A DNA stretch of 64,000 nt from Spirochaetaceae bacterium (lineage in GTDB: Bacteria > Myxococcota_A > UBA9160 > UBA4427): positions 82,041 through 146,040 of the forward strand of contig JACKFD010000016.1 of assembly GCA_020632655.1 (NCBI GenBank). The letters are read 5' to 3'. Positions within the stretch are counted from its first letter, which is position 1, and every line of letters starts with the position of its first letter. The translations under genes were made by a program, and so were the position numbers. The notes beneath the pieces are model-generated. The model was not told the origin of the DNA. It saw nothing but the letters and a program-made list of their open reading frames with translations, and made no database searches. Shown piece by piece: positions 41,226 to 49,399 of this stretch.

Positions 41226-42791
41226 CTAGTCGTCGTCGTCCTCGTCGTCCCCGACGACCAGGATCACGCGATCGGCCTCGAGCAGCGCGTCGGGCTCGAG
41301 CGCCGCATCGTCGACGACCCGGACCCGGTCCGTCTCGAGCACCCCGCCCGGATCTGCGAAGAACGTCGCCTCGTCGACCGGGCTCCCGTCCGCGCCGAAG
41401 TACTGCGTCGCCCCGTCGAGCGGGATCGCGACGCCCAGCACCGACAGGGCCGGCGCCAGGCGATCGAGGGCCGAGACCGGCCCCTCCAGCACGACCGTGG
41501 CGCGCGCGCGCTCGCGCTCGACCTTCGCGGCGACCACCGCACCGGGCGCCGCCCCCGTTCGCGCCTCGACCTCGACCCGGTCGCCCACGGCGAGATGGGC
41601 GAAGCCGAAGTTCGGGACGTGATCGCGCTCGTCCTCGAGGGCCGTCTCCGGCTCGATCCGCACGTCGACCCCGAGCAGCCGGATCGTCCGCGCGGCGGCG
41701 TCGATCGCACCGATAGCGGCCTCGATCCGGACGTCGTCCTGGAAGGCATCCTCGATTTCGACCCGCTCCGCCCGCAGCGTCCCGGCGACGAGGGGCCCCT
41801 TCACCTCCACCCGGCTTCCGTCCGCGATCACCGCCGTCCCCGGCGTGCGGGTCGCCCCGCTCGCGTCGACCGGCACCCCGCCGACCCGGAAGTCGGCGTC
41901 GCTCACGTAGCCCGTGACGATGCCCTCGAGCTCGGCGTCCTCGGCATCCTCGATGCCGAGCCCCGAGGCCTCGCGTTCGATGCGGCTCGCGGCGATCCGC
42001 GTCGTTCCGCCGCCGACGAGCGCCCCGCGCACCTCGACCCGATCGCCGTTCGCGAGGGCGCTCTCGGTCCCGTCCGCGAAGGTCGTGGCGGCGGTGTACT
42101 CGACCGTGATCGGACCGAGGTCGAAGAGGCCGCTGCCGTTCGCCCCTCGCGCGAGGCTCGCGACCGTGCCCTCGAGCTCGACCGCGGTCACCGCGGGGAA
42201 GACGCCGACCTGCTCGACCCGCGTCGCGCGCAGCTCGCCCGCCCCATCGACGAATCCGCTGATCGACACGACGTCGTCCCGGGCGATCGCATCGAAGCCC
42301 GTGCCGGGTCCGAAGGCCGTCCCGGTCGCGTGGACCACGACGGAGCGTCCGAGCACCTCGAAGCGCTTCTCGACACCGGCCGGCGACACGAGCACGGGAT
42401 CCGCCTCCACGGGTCCCTTCAGCTCGGCGTCGAAGACGACGCTCGTCGCGCGCCCGCCGAGCCCGTCCGCGTCGAGCGTGCCGCGCACGCGCACGACCAT
42501 GCCGACCCGCAGGTCGCCCTCGCCGCCCGCCGCGTCGTCGATCTCGACCGAAGCCGAGCCCGTCCGCCACTCGACGCCGTTCACGAAGATGCTGCCGAAG
42601 GAGTCGATCGCCCCCTGGCTGATGCCGGTTCCGCTCATGCCGCCGTTGTCGGCGGTCTGGGTTCCCTCGACGCAAGCGAGCGCGGCGAGCAGCAGTACGA
42701 CGCCGAGCCGGCGGCCGAGGCCGACCAGTCGGCGGCTCCGGCCGCAGATCCCGCGAACGCAGCGACTCCGGCGGGCATGGGCTTCACGCAT
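41226..42791 (-). CDS. DUF5666 repeat lipoprotein
   Basis: A 521-residue exported protein. A basic N-terminus is followed by LGVVLLLAALAC, a lipobox with the lipidated Cys near residue 37. The mature protein is built from repeated ~70-residue beta units with the pattern L-X-GDRVEVRG-X-(L)-...-EGPV (for example VRVRGTLDADG, VEVRGALVGGG, VEVKGPLVAG, VEVEARTGA), characteristic of DUF5666, and ends in a poly-Asp tail. Function unknown; it is probably an outer-membrane or periplasmic surface protein. The start at 42791 overlaps the DUF6502 gene by 8 bp, so the two are translationally coupled. Confidence 0.82.
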   Translation of the reverse strand: MREAHARRSRCVRGICGRSRRLVGLGRRLGVVLLLAALACVEGTQTADNGGMSGTGISQGAIDSFGSIFVNGVEWRTGSASVEIDDAAGGEGDLRVGMVVRVRGTLDADGLGGRATSVVFDAELKGPVEADPVLVSPAGVEKRFEVLGRSVVVHATGTAFGPGTGFDAIARDDVVSISGFVDGAGELRATRVEQVGVFPAVTAVELEGTVASLARGANGSGLFDLGPITVEYTAATTFADGTESALANGDRVEVRGALVGGGTTRIAASRIEREASGLGIEDAEDAELEGIVTGYVSDADFRVGGVPVDASGATRTPGTAVIADGSRVEVKGPLVAGTLRAERVEIEDAFQDDVRIEAAIGAIDAAARTIRLLGVDVRIEPETALEDERDHVPNFGFAHLAVGDRVEVEARTGAAPGAVVAAKVERERARATVVLEGPVSALDRLAPALSVLGVAIPLDGATQYFGADGSPVDEATFFADPGGVLETDRVRVVDDAALEPDALLEADRVILVVGDDEDDDD

Positions 42792-43629
42792 CGTCATCGA
42801 CCTCGTCCTCGAAGTAGTAGATCCCGACCATCGCGCGGCGACGGTCGCTCGGGTCCCGCGCCTCGCGCTCCGATCCGCCCGCGACGTCCCGATCGTGACG
42901 GGCCATCTCGGCATCGAAGCGCTCGAGCAGGGTCTGGGCCTCGCGCCGCACGCGCCGATTCAGCTCGGGCAGGTAGGCGGCCGGCAGATCGTCGTAGGCG
43001 ACCTTGCGCTGGAAGAACGTCTCCCCGGGCCGGGCGTCCAGGTTGTGGTCGATCGTCGCGACGAGGTCGGCGACGTCGGTGCCGAGGATCGCGAGCTTGG
43101 CGGCCTCGTCGGTCTGGGGGACGTAGCTGCGCTCGACGGGACGCAGCCGACCGTTCTTCAGCCGCACGACGGCGCCGACCCGGATCAGCTCGTCGAGCAC
43201 CGCGCGCGGCGTCACGTCGCCGCCGTGCTGCGCCACGAGTCCGCTGAAGGTGGGCTCGGCCGGTCCGTCGAAGGGCAGCGAGGCCGGCGCACCGCGTCCG
43301 TCGCGGTAGGCGCGCTCGCGTACCCACGCGGAGAGCACGCGTGCGGCCCGGTTGATCCGCCGGCGCGGCGGCTCCTCCTCGGGCGTGGGCTCGGCGTCGA
43401 GCAGGCGCCTGGCCTCCTTGCGCGTCAGGCCGGTCAGGACGGCGACGCGCGAGACGCTCGTCTTGCGGCCGGCGACGCCGAAGTCCCGCCGCGCCGACTC
43501 GACGAAGGCGCGCTTCGCGAGCTCCGCGAACTCGCCATAGGCGAGACCACGCTTCAGCAGCAGCCGGGCGAGCGGTCGCAGCAGCGTGAGCACGGCGCGC
43601 TCGAGCGGGCGGTCGGGGGGATCGGACAT
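42784..43629 (-). CDS. DUF6502 family protein with helix-turn-helix-like segment
   Basis: A 281-residue cytoplasmic protein of unknown function. The N-terminal ~80 residues are helical and include VSRVAVLTGLTRKEARRLL, which reads as a helix-turn-helix. The rest is helical with a charged C-terminus ending in Asp-Asp-Asp-Ala. It overlaps the DUF5666 lipoprotein gene. There is no Shine-Dalgarno; instead a perfect 18-bp palindrome containing TAATTT ends 1 nt before the ATG, suggesting a leaderless, possibly autoregulated transcript. A regulatory role is inference from the HTH and the palindrome. Confidence 0.8.
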   Translation of the reverse strand: MSDPPDRPLERAVLTLLRPLARLLLKRGLAYGEFAELAKRAFVESARRDFGVAGRKTSVSRVAVLTGLTRKEARRLLDAEPTPEEEPPRRRINRAARVLSAWVRERAYRDGRGAPASLPFDGPAEPTFSGLVAQHGGDVTPRAVLDELIRVGAVVRLKNGRLRPVERSYVPQTDEAAKLAILGTDVADLVATIDHNLDARPGETFFQRKVAYDDLPAAYLPELNRRVRREAQTLLERFDAEMARHDRDVAGGSEREARDPSDRRRAMVGIYYFEDEVDDDA

Positions 43630-43630
43630 T

Positions 43631-43648
43631 CTGGGAAATTATTCCCAG
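43631..43648 (-). promoter_or_regulatory. Perfect 18-bp palindrome overlapping promoter/start of DUF6502
   Basis: CTGGGAAATTATTCCCAG: 7-bp arms around ATTA, one base upstream of the start codon. On the coding (minus) strand it contains TAATTT ending 6 nt before ATG, the geometry of a -10 box with leaderless start. Its AT-rich core stands out in this GC-rich sequence. Candidate operator. Confidence 0.65.
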
Positions 43649-43679
43649 CCCCCTCCGGGAGGGCAACCCATCACGCGGC

Positions 43680-44708
43680 TCAGGGCTGGACGATCACCTT
43701 GCATTCGCTCGTCGGCTGGCGGAGGGCCTCGAAGGCGGCCGGCAGGGCGTCGAGGGCGATGCGATCGGTGACCATCGGCAGCGGGTCGATCCGCTCCGCC
43801 TCGAGCATGTCGAGGGTGAGTCGGTAATCGCCCGTCCGGTAGTAGGAGCAGAACGAGATCGAGAGCTCCTTCGTGCCGAAGACGAGCGGCAGGATGGGGT
43901 CCGGCGCCATGCACATCCCGGCAGAGAGGATGCGTCCACCACGCGCCGAGAGGAGCGACAGGTCCGACACGACCCCGGGCCGCCCGACACACTCGAAGGA
44001 CAGGCTCGGCGCGCGGCCCGTGGCCCGCTCGAAGGCCGGGCCCAGCTCTTCGGCGCCGGGATCGACGAGGACCGTGGCGCCGAGCCGGGCGGCGAGGTCG
44101 CGGCGATGGGGTGCTGGGTCGCTGACGACGATCTCGCGGGCGCCGAGCAGTCGCGCCCAGATCACGATCGCGAGGCCGACGGGGCCGGCGCCCGCGACGA
44201 GCACGTCCTCCCCGGTCCGCAGCCGCGCGACGTCCACCGCGTGCAGCCCGACCGCGAGCGGCTCGACCATCGCGCCGTCGGCGCTCGCCACGTTCCCGGG
44301 CAGCCGGAAGGTCATGCGATCGCCCGCGATCGCGTACTCGGCGTAGCCACCGCCGATGTCGCCGAAGCCCGTCATGCGCAGCTTCGCACAGCCCATCACG
44401 TCGCCGGTCACGCAGCGCTCGCACGCTCCGCAGCTGATGCCGGGCATCGTGCAGACCCGGTCGCCTTCGCGCCAGGGTCCGTCGGGCCCGGTCGCGCCCT
44501 TGCCGACCGCCACGATCTCGCCCGCGAACTCGTGCCCCATCACGGCACCGTGGGGCACCGCCCCACCCAGCTCCGTCACGTGCAGGTCCGAGCCGCAGAT
44601 GCCGCAGCCCTTGATCGCCAGCACGACCTCGCCCGGCCCGGGCGCGGGGTCGGGGACGTCGCATACCTCCATCGGCTTTCCGGACTCGAGGAAGCAGGCG
44701 GCGCGCAT
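43680..44708 (-). CDS. Zinc-dependent alcohol dehydrogenase (MDR family)
   Basis: A 342-residue medium-chain dehydrogenase. Catalytic zinc ligands are the Cys of CGICGSD and the His-Glu of MGHEFAG; the structural zinc loop has four Cys (CGACERC through GDVMGC). The coenzyme motif is VLVAGAGPVGLAIVIWARLLGA. It oxidises a secondary alcohol or polyol with NAD; the sequence is closest in style to butanediol/threonine dehydrogenase-type enzymes. ATG 44708 follows GGGAGGG. A TACGCT box lies at 44768-44773 on this strand, back to back with the promoter of the divergent LLM gene. Confidence 0.92.
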   Translation of the reverse strand: MRAACFLESGKPMEVCDVPDPAPGPGEVVLAIKGCGICGSDLHVTELGGAVPHGAVMGHEFAGEIVAVGKGATGPDGPWREGDRVCTMPGISCGACERCVTGDVMGCAKLRMTGFGDIGGGYAEYAIAGDRMTFRLPGNVASADGAMVEPLAVGLHAVDVARLRTGEDVLVAGAGPVGLAIVIWARLLGAREIVVSDPAPHRRDLAARLGATVLVDPGAEELGPAFERATGRAPSLSFECVGRPGVVSDLSLLSARGGRILSAGMCMAPDPILPLVFGTKELSISFCSYYRTGDYRLTLDMLEAERIDPLPMVTDRIALDALPAAFEALRQPTSECKVIVQP

Positions 44709-44767
44709 GGGAACCCTCCCGGCGTCGACGGGCACCCGGGGCCCATCGCGTGGTCGAACGGCACCCG

Positions 44768-44773
44768 AGCGTA
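44768..44773 (-). promoter_or_regulatory. -10-like box TACGCT for the alcohol dehydrogenase
   Basis: GATACGCTCGGG on the minus strand, 60 bp before the start at 44708, in the recurring box family. Confidence 0.4.
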
Positions 44774-44855
44774 TCACGCACGCCCGGCCCGGGAGTGCGC
44801 CATCGCGGCCCTTCCCGGCGCCCTCCCCGCCGCGGCCGCCTCCGCGGACTTCGCC

Positions 44856-44870
44856 TATCGTGCCGCCATG
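44856..44870 (+). promoter_or_regulatory. -10-like box TATCGT giving a probable leaderless ATG start
   Basis: TATCGT (44856-44861) is followed by GCCGCC and then the ATG at 44868. With normal promoter geometry transcription would begin at the ATG. No Shine-Dalgarno is present. Confidence 0.45.
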
Positions 44871-45884
44871 TCCGGTCGCCTCCGCCTCTCCGTCGTCGAG
44901 CAGTCCCCCGTCCGCCAGGGCGGGACGGGTGCCGACGCGCTCCGCGAGACGATCGAGCTCGCGGTCGTCTGCGAGCGCCTCGGCTACGAGCGTTTCTGGG
45001 TCGCGGAGCACCACAGTCTGCCGGGCATCGCGAGTACGAGCCCCGAGATCCTGATCGGGCAGATCGGTGCGGCGACCTCGACGATCCGCGTCGGCAGCGG
45101 CGGCGTCATGCTGCCCCACTACAGCGCGTTCAAGGTCGCCGAGAACTTCCGCATGCTCGAGACGCTCTTCCCCGGACGCGTCGATCTGGGTCTCGGCCGC
45201 GCACCGGGCGGCGATCGGCGGACCGCCCTCGCGCTGGCCTGGCCGGGGCAGCCCCACGACGTGCGTGCGTATCCCGAGCAGGTCGACGACCTGATCGCCT
45301 TCCTCGCCGACGACCTGCCCGAGGGCCATCCCTTCGCGGGTCTGCGCGTCGGCCCCCCGACCGAGGGCGTGCCCGAGGTCTGGCTGCTGGGCTCCGGCGT
45401 CGACTCGGCCCTGCTCGCGGCGGACCGTGGCCTGCCCTTCAGCTTCGCGCACTTCTTCGGCAATGCCGCGAACGGCCCCGCGATCGTCGACGCCTATCGC
45501 AAGCGCTTCCGCCCGTCCCGGCAGCTGGCCGAGCCGCGGGTGCACGTCGCCGTACAGGTGCTCTGCGCCCCGACGCAGGAGGAGGCCGAGTGGCACGCCG
45601 CGAGCCTTGCGGTGGCGCGGCTCCAGATGGCGCGAGGCCAGGGCGGGACCGGCATCATTCCGCCCGAGCAGGCCGCCGCCCATGTCTTCACGCCCGAGGA
45701 GCGTCGCTTCCTCGAGCACTCGGGCATGCGCTCGACCGTCGGTGATCCGCGTCGGGTGGAGGACGAGCTGCGCGAGATCGCCGCGCGTTATGCGACGGAG
45801 CATCTCGGGATCGTCACGATCTGCTTCGACTTCGCCGCGCGGCGACGCTCCTACGAGCTGCTGGCCGAGGCGTTCCTGCGCTGA
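44868..45884 (+). CDS. LLM class flavin-dependent oxidoreductase (MsnO8-type)
   Basis: A 338-residue luciferase-like monooxygenase. LSVVEQSPVRQGGTGADALRETIELA, WVAEHHSLPGIASTSPEILIGQI and GRVDLGLGRAPGGD are hallmarks of the MsnO8/alkanal-monooxygenase-like group that typically uses FMNH2. It would oxygenate an unknown small substrate in the cytoplasm. The gene is monocistronic and convergent with the ABM-domain gene. It seems to be read from a leaderless promoter. Confidence 0.9.
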   Translation: MSGRLRLSVVEQSPVRQGGTGADALRETIELAVVCERLGYERFWVAEHHSLPGIASTSPEILIGQIGAATSTIRVGSGGVMLPHYSAFKVAENFRMLETLFPGRVDLGLGRAPGGDRRTALALAWPGQPHDVRAYPEQVDDLIAFLADDLPEGHPFAGLRVGPPTEGVPEVWLLGSGVDSALLAADRGLPFSFAHFFGNAANGPAIVDAYRKRFRPSRQLAEPRVHVAVQVLCAPTQEEAEWHAASLAVARLQMARGQGGTGIIPPEQAAAHVFTPEERRFLEHSGMRSTVGDPRRVEDELREIAARYATEHLGIVTICFDFAARRRSYELLAEAFLR

Positions 45885-45932
45885 GCCGACGCGGCGCGCG
45901 CGGACGGAGCGGGAACCCGTCCGCCCGCGCGC

Positions 45933-45996
45933 GATCCGTCGGGCCTCGGTCCTCGTACTCGCGGCCCGATCCGCCGGGTCTCAGTCCTCGTATTTG
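45933..45996. repeat. Duplicated 3' end of the ABM-domain gene
   Basis: The 29 bp ending the ABM gene (45968-45996, including its stop and TCCTCGTATTTG) recur 35 bp away at 45933-45961 with 24 of 29 positions matching, in the gap between convergent genes. Confidence 0.8.
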
Positions 45997-46268
45997 TGCA
46001 TGACGGGCGGGCCGCCGATGAACGAGCCGATCGCCTGACCCATGCCGCCCATGGCGGGCGACTTCATGTGCGCATCGAGCTCCGCCTGGCTCGCCCAGCT
46101 CTCCACCATCACGAAGCGCGTGTCGTCGTCGACGCTGCGGAAGAGGTCGTACATCTCGCAGCCGGCATCCTCGGCCTTGACGCGAGCGAGCGCGGGTCCG
46201 GCGGCGGCGACGAAGGCGTCGGCCTGCCCCGGCTTGATGGTGAGCTGGACGGTCAATCGGATCGACAT
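45981..46268 (-). CDS. Antibiotic biosynthesis monooxygenase (ABM) domain protein
   Basis: A 95-residue ferredoxin-like-fold protein: an N-terminal strand (IRLTVQLTIKPGQADAFVAAAGPAL), then GCEMYDLFRSVDDDTRFVMVESWASQAELDAHM, the standard ABM pattern with the conserved Trp. Members oxidise quinols, degrade heme (IsdG-like) or act as small accessory proteins. No heme or quinone context is present here, so the role is open. Single gene, preceded by a GGAAGG ribosome site. Confidence 0.87.
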   Translation of the reverse strand: MSIRLTVQLTIKPGQADAFVAAAGPALARVKAEDAGCEMYDLFRSVDDDTRFVMVESWASQAELDAHMKSPAMGGMGQAIGSFIGGPPVMHKYED

Positions 46269-46617
46269 CGTTTCCCTTCCTCGTCTTCCCGGCTCGTGCG
46301 GGGTCGTGCATCGGCGCGCGCACGCCTCGGATACGCGCCCCTGCGCGCCTTCGTGCGGAACGTCGCCGCCCGGGGCCGCGCGCTCGTCGCGGACGGCCCG
46401 GGCGCTCGACGTTACCCGGACCGGCCCGACGCCGCCCGCCCTCGACAAGGGCCGCGGATCACGCGAACCGATCGCCGGAACTCACGCCCTGCGACCCCTG
46501 CGCAACCCGTCGAGCGGGGTATGCTCCGGCGCTCGGCGAAGCCCCGGCGCGGCGACGCCCCCACCCGCCGGCCGACCCGCGTTCGGCCGGCCTCGCTCGA
46601 TCGGAGGTCGCAGTCGC
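46269..46617. other. Divergent intergenic region between ABM and SDR genes
   Basis: About 350 bp. A TATGCT box (46520-46525) lies on the plus strand 93 bp before the SDR start, within GGGGTATGCTCCGGCG. No gene, strong hairpin or repeat is apparent in the rest. Confidence 0.55.
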
Positions 46618-47490
46618 ATGTCGAAGTACCAGGGCAAGGGAACCATTCCTTCCGGCGGACTCGAGGGCATGGCCGTGCTGGTCACGGGTGGCGGCACGGG
46701 AATCGGCGCGGCCTGTGCAGCGCGCCTCGCGGCGGACGGTGCGGCCGTGACGATCTGCGGACGCACGGCGGCGAAGCTCGAGGCGGCGGCGAAGCAGATC
46801 GAGGCCGCGGCGGGACATGGCGGCCGCGTACAGGTCGCAGCAGGCGATGTCACGAACGAAGACGACGTAAAGCGCCTCGTCGACCTCGCCGCGAAGCCGA
46901 CGGGGCAGCTCGACGGCTGCGTCGCGAACGCGGGCGGCGGCGGCGGCATGGGCCCCTACCACCTGCAGGACACCCAGGAGTTCCTGCGCGTGCTGCATCT
47001 GAACGTGCTCGGCACGATGCTCTGCGTGAAGCACACGGTGCCGCGCATGGTCGAGGCGGGCGGCGGCTCCTTCGTCGGCATGTCCTCGATCGCCGGCCAC
47101 GTGACGCATCCCTACTTCGGCGCCTACACGGTCGGCAAGGCGGGCATCGAGGAGATGATGCGCAACGCCGCCGACGAATTCGGCCCGCGAAGGATCCGCT
47201 TCAACTCGATCCGGCCGGGCTTCATCGCGACCGAGATCATGGACGGCATCCCGCGCGAGAGCGACGTCTACCGCTCGTACATCGAGAACACGCCCCTCGG
47301 CGACGTCGGCGAGCCCGAGGACGTGGCACACCTCGCGCGCTTCCTGATCGGGCCCGAGTCGCGCTGGGTGACGGGCACGTCGATCAACTGCGACGGCGGG
47401 CACGCCCTGCGCCGCGGCCCCGACTTCACGCAATTCGTCGAGCCGGCGATCGGCCGCGACGCGCTCTCGGGCGGGCCGGTCCGGAAGTGA
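46618..47490 (+). CDS. Short-chain dehydrogenase/reductase (SDR)
   Basis: A 290-residue SDR with an N-terminal extension of ~18 residues before VLVTGGGTGIGAACAARLAADG. It has CVANAGGGGGMGP, GMSSIAGHVTHPYFG with the catalytic Ser, and AYTVGKAGIEE with Tyr-X3-Lys; the C-terminal tail extends ~25 residues past CDGGHALRRG. It is 19 bp upstream of the MaoC gene, so both probably act in the same acyl-CoA pathway (3-hydroxyacyl-CoA dehydrogenase plus enoyl-CoA hydratase is one option). GGAGG precedes the ATG. Confidence 0.88.
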   Translation: MSKYQGKGTIPSGGLEGMAVLVTGGGTGIGAACAARLAADGAAVTICGRTAAKLEAAAKQIEAAAGHGGRVQVAAGDVTNEDDVKRLVDLAAKPTGQLDGCVANAGGGGGMGPYHLQDTQEFLRVLHLNVLGTMLCVKHTVPRMVEAGGGSFVGMSSIAGHVTHPYFGAYTVGKAGIEEMMRNAADEFGPRRIRFNSIRPGFIATEIMDGIPRESDVYRSYIENTPLGDVGEPEDVAHLARFLIGPESRWVTGTSINCDGGHALRRGPDFTQFVEPAIGRDALSGGPVRK

Positions 47491-47509
47491 AGGACGGAGC
47501 CTCTCGCCG

Positions 47510-47992
47510 ATGAGCGACGCGGCTGCGCGCGCGCTCTACTACGAGGACGTCGAGGTCGGGCGTGAGCTCGCGAGCGGCTGGTACGAGGTCGGGCGCGACG
47601 AGATCGTCGAGTACGCGCGCAGATGGGATCCCTTCGACTTCCATCTCGACGAGCAGGCCGCGCGCAACTCGATCTTCGGCGGACTCGCCGCCTGCGCGGC
47701 GCACGTCTTCGCGATCAACTCGCGCCTCTCCCACGATCTGCCGGGGGGCCCCTTCGCCCTCGTGGCGGGACTCGGCGGCGACGGCCTCGCCTTGCTCGCG
47801 CCCGTGCGCGCCGGAGCGCGGGTTCGCCTCGTGCGGCGCTTCCTCGAGGCGCGCGTCTCGAAGAAGCGGCCCGAGGCGGGCGTCGTCCGCTTCGAGGACC
47901 GCCTCGAGACACCGGAGGGCGAGACGCTCTTCCGGACCTCCGGCTCCGTCCTGCTCCGCCGCCGCGACGCGGGCGCATCGACGAGGACCTGA
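47510..47992 (+). CDS. MaoC-like dehydratase (hotdog fold)
   Basis: A 160-residue single-hotdog protein. YYEDVEVGRELASGWYEVGRDEIVEYARRWDPFDFHLDEQAARNS followed by FGGLAACAAHVFAIN is the (R)-specific enoyl-CoA hydratase pattern, with catalytic Asp and His in DPFDFHLDE. It would hydrate a trans-2-enoyl-CoA to the R-hydroxyacyl-CoA. It is the second gene of an SDR-MaoC operon. Confidence 0.9.
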   Translation: MSDAAARALYYEDVEVGRELASGWYEVGRDEIVEYARRWDPFDFHLDEQAARNSIFGGLAACAAHVFAINSRLSHDLPGGPFALVAGLGGDGLALLAPVRAGARVRLVRRFLEARVSKKRPEAGVVRFEDRLETPEGETLFRTSGSVLLRRRDAGASTRT

Positions 47993-48086
47993 CCCGCCGG
48001 CCGCGCGAACGGCACGCGACGGGCGCGACGCGACGACGGTCCGATCCGCGTGGCCGGGCCGGGTGCGCACGCCGAGTCGCGCCGGA

Positions 48087-48092
48087 TACACT
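48087..48092 (+). promoter_or_regulatory. -10-like box TACACT upstream of amidohydrolase
   Basis: GGATACACTCGCGCG, 29 bp before the start at 48122; the very same TACACTCGCGCGAC string occurs at 20191 before another gene. Confidence 0.5.
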
Positions 48093-48121
48093 CGCGCGAC
48101 CCCGAGCCGAGGAGAGCCGCC

Positions 48122-49303
48122 ATGCCCCCTGCCCCGTCCCGTACCCATCTCTCGATCATCGACGTCGACGCCCACATCACGGAGCCCCACGACCTCTGGT
48201 CCTCGCGCGCACCGAAGACCCTCAAGGACCGCCTGCCGCGGGTGGTGGAGACGCCGGAGGGACGACGCTGGATCGTCGACCGCGACGTCGAGATCTCGAC
48301 GGGCAATCCCTCGAGCGTCGTGGCGCGCAACGGAAGCAAGTCCCGCGGCACGGAGTTCTTCGGCTGGCAGATCGAGGACGTGCACGAGGCGTCCTGGGAC
48401 ATGAGGGCGCGGGTGGCACTGCTCGACGAGCTCGGCCTCTACGCGCAGATCCTCTACCCGAACGTCGCGGGCTTCGGCAGCCAGAACTTCATGAAGGTGA
48501 AGGACGACGACCTGCGACGCGCCTGCGCGCAGATCTACAACGACGCGATGGCCGAGATCCAGGCGGAGTCGGGCGGGCGGCTGCTGCCGATGGCGCTGAT
48601 GCCCTGGTGGAACATCGAGCAGAGCGTCGCCGAGGTCGAGCGCGCCGCCTCCCTCGGCCTCAAGGGGATCGTCATGTGCAGCGACCCCGACAGCATCGGC
48701 CTGCCCGACCTCGGCGACGACGCCTGGAAGCCCTTCTGGGACGCCTGCAACGACGCCGAGCTCCCGATCAACTTCCACATCGGCGCGAGCGAGACCTCCT
48801 TCAACATGTTCGGCCGCGCCGCCTGGCCCTCGATGGGTCTGCGCCAGCGCCTCGCCCTCGGCTCCGCGGCGCTCTTCGTCGAGAACTCGCGGGTCGTCTC
48901 GAACATGCTCTACTCCGGGATCTTCGATCGCTGCCCGAAGCTCAAGATCGTCTCCGTCGAGAGCGGGATCGGGTGGATCCCCTTCGTGCTCGAGTCGATC
49001 GACTACGAGTGGAGCGAGACGGGCTCGCAGCAGGAGCGGCCGCTCGAACGCAAGCCCTCGGAGTATTTCCGCGACCACGTCTTCGGCTGCTTCTGGTTCG
49101 AGAAGACCGCACCCACGAAGCTGATCGACAAGGTCGGCGAGGACAACGTCCTCTTCGAGACCGACTTCCCGCATCCGACCTGCCTCTACCCCGACGTGCA
49201 GGGCTACCTCGACGAGGTGACGCAGGACTGGAGCGAGACGCGCACGCGCAAGATCCTCCAGGACAACGCGGCGAAGCTCTACAAGATCGACCTGCCCGCC
49301 TGA
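48122..49303 (+). CDS. Amidohydrolase-2 family protein
   Basis: A 393-residue metal-dependent TIM-barrel protein. The N-terminal IIDVDAHITEPHDLW replaces the second His of HXH with a later Glu, typical of this subfamily; INFHIGASETSFN gives another metal-type His and FETDFPHPTCLYP the final Asp. It may be a decarboxylase or hydrolase of a cyclic intermediate. It is paralogous to the proteins at 34959 and 56166. GAGGAGAG precedes the ATG. The gene end is part of a 20-bp tandem repeat that runs into the gap before the amidase. Confidence 0.87.
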   Translation: MPPAPSRTHLSIIDVDAHITEPHDLWSSRAPKTLKDRLPRVVETPEGRRWIVDRDVEISTGNPSSVVARNGSKSRGTEFFGWQIEDVHEASWDMRARVALLDELGLYAQILYPNVAGFGSQNFMKVKDDDLRRACAQIYNDAMAEIQAESGGRLLPMALMPWWNIEQSVAEVERAASLGLKGIVMCSDPDSIGLPDLGDDAWKPFWDACNDAELPINFHIGASETSFNMFGRAAWPSMGLRQRLALGSAALFVENSRVVSNMLYSGIFDRCPKLKIVSVESGIGWIPFVLESIDYEWSETGSQQERPLERKPSEYFRDHVFGCFWFEKTAPTKLIDKVGEDNVLFETDFPHPTCLYPDVQGYLDEVTQDWSETRTRKILQDNAAKLYKIDLPA

Positions 49304-49370
49304 GTCGCAGACGCCCGGCCTGAGCGGTGGCAGCCCGGCCCGAGTCGCGGGCGCCGGGCCGGATTCGCAG
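49294..49370. repeat. Tandem repeat, ~20-bp period, four copies, from the amidohydrolase 3' end
   Basis: Units begin at 49294, 49313, 49333 and 49353, each starting GCCCG(G)CC or close to it and containing GAGTCG or GATTCG. Unit 1 includes the last two codons and stop of the amidohydrolase. The array fills most of the 96-bp gap before the amidase. Confidence 0.8.
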
Positions 49371-49399
49371 CCCTTGCAAGAGACGGAGACGATGCACGC

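Noticed and set aside
38760..43247. A 1495-codon plus-strand frame across bacterioferritin, flavoprotein and DUF5666 genes.
   Set aside because: No recognisable domain; fully antisense to several well-supported genes.
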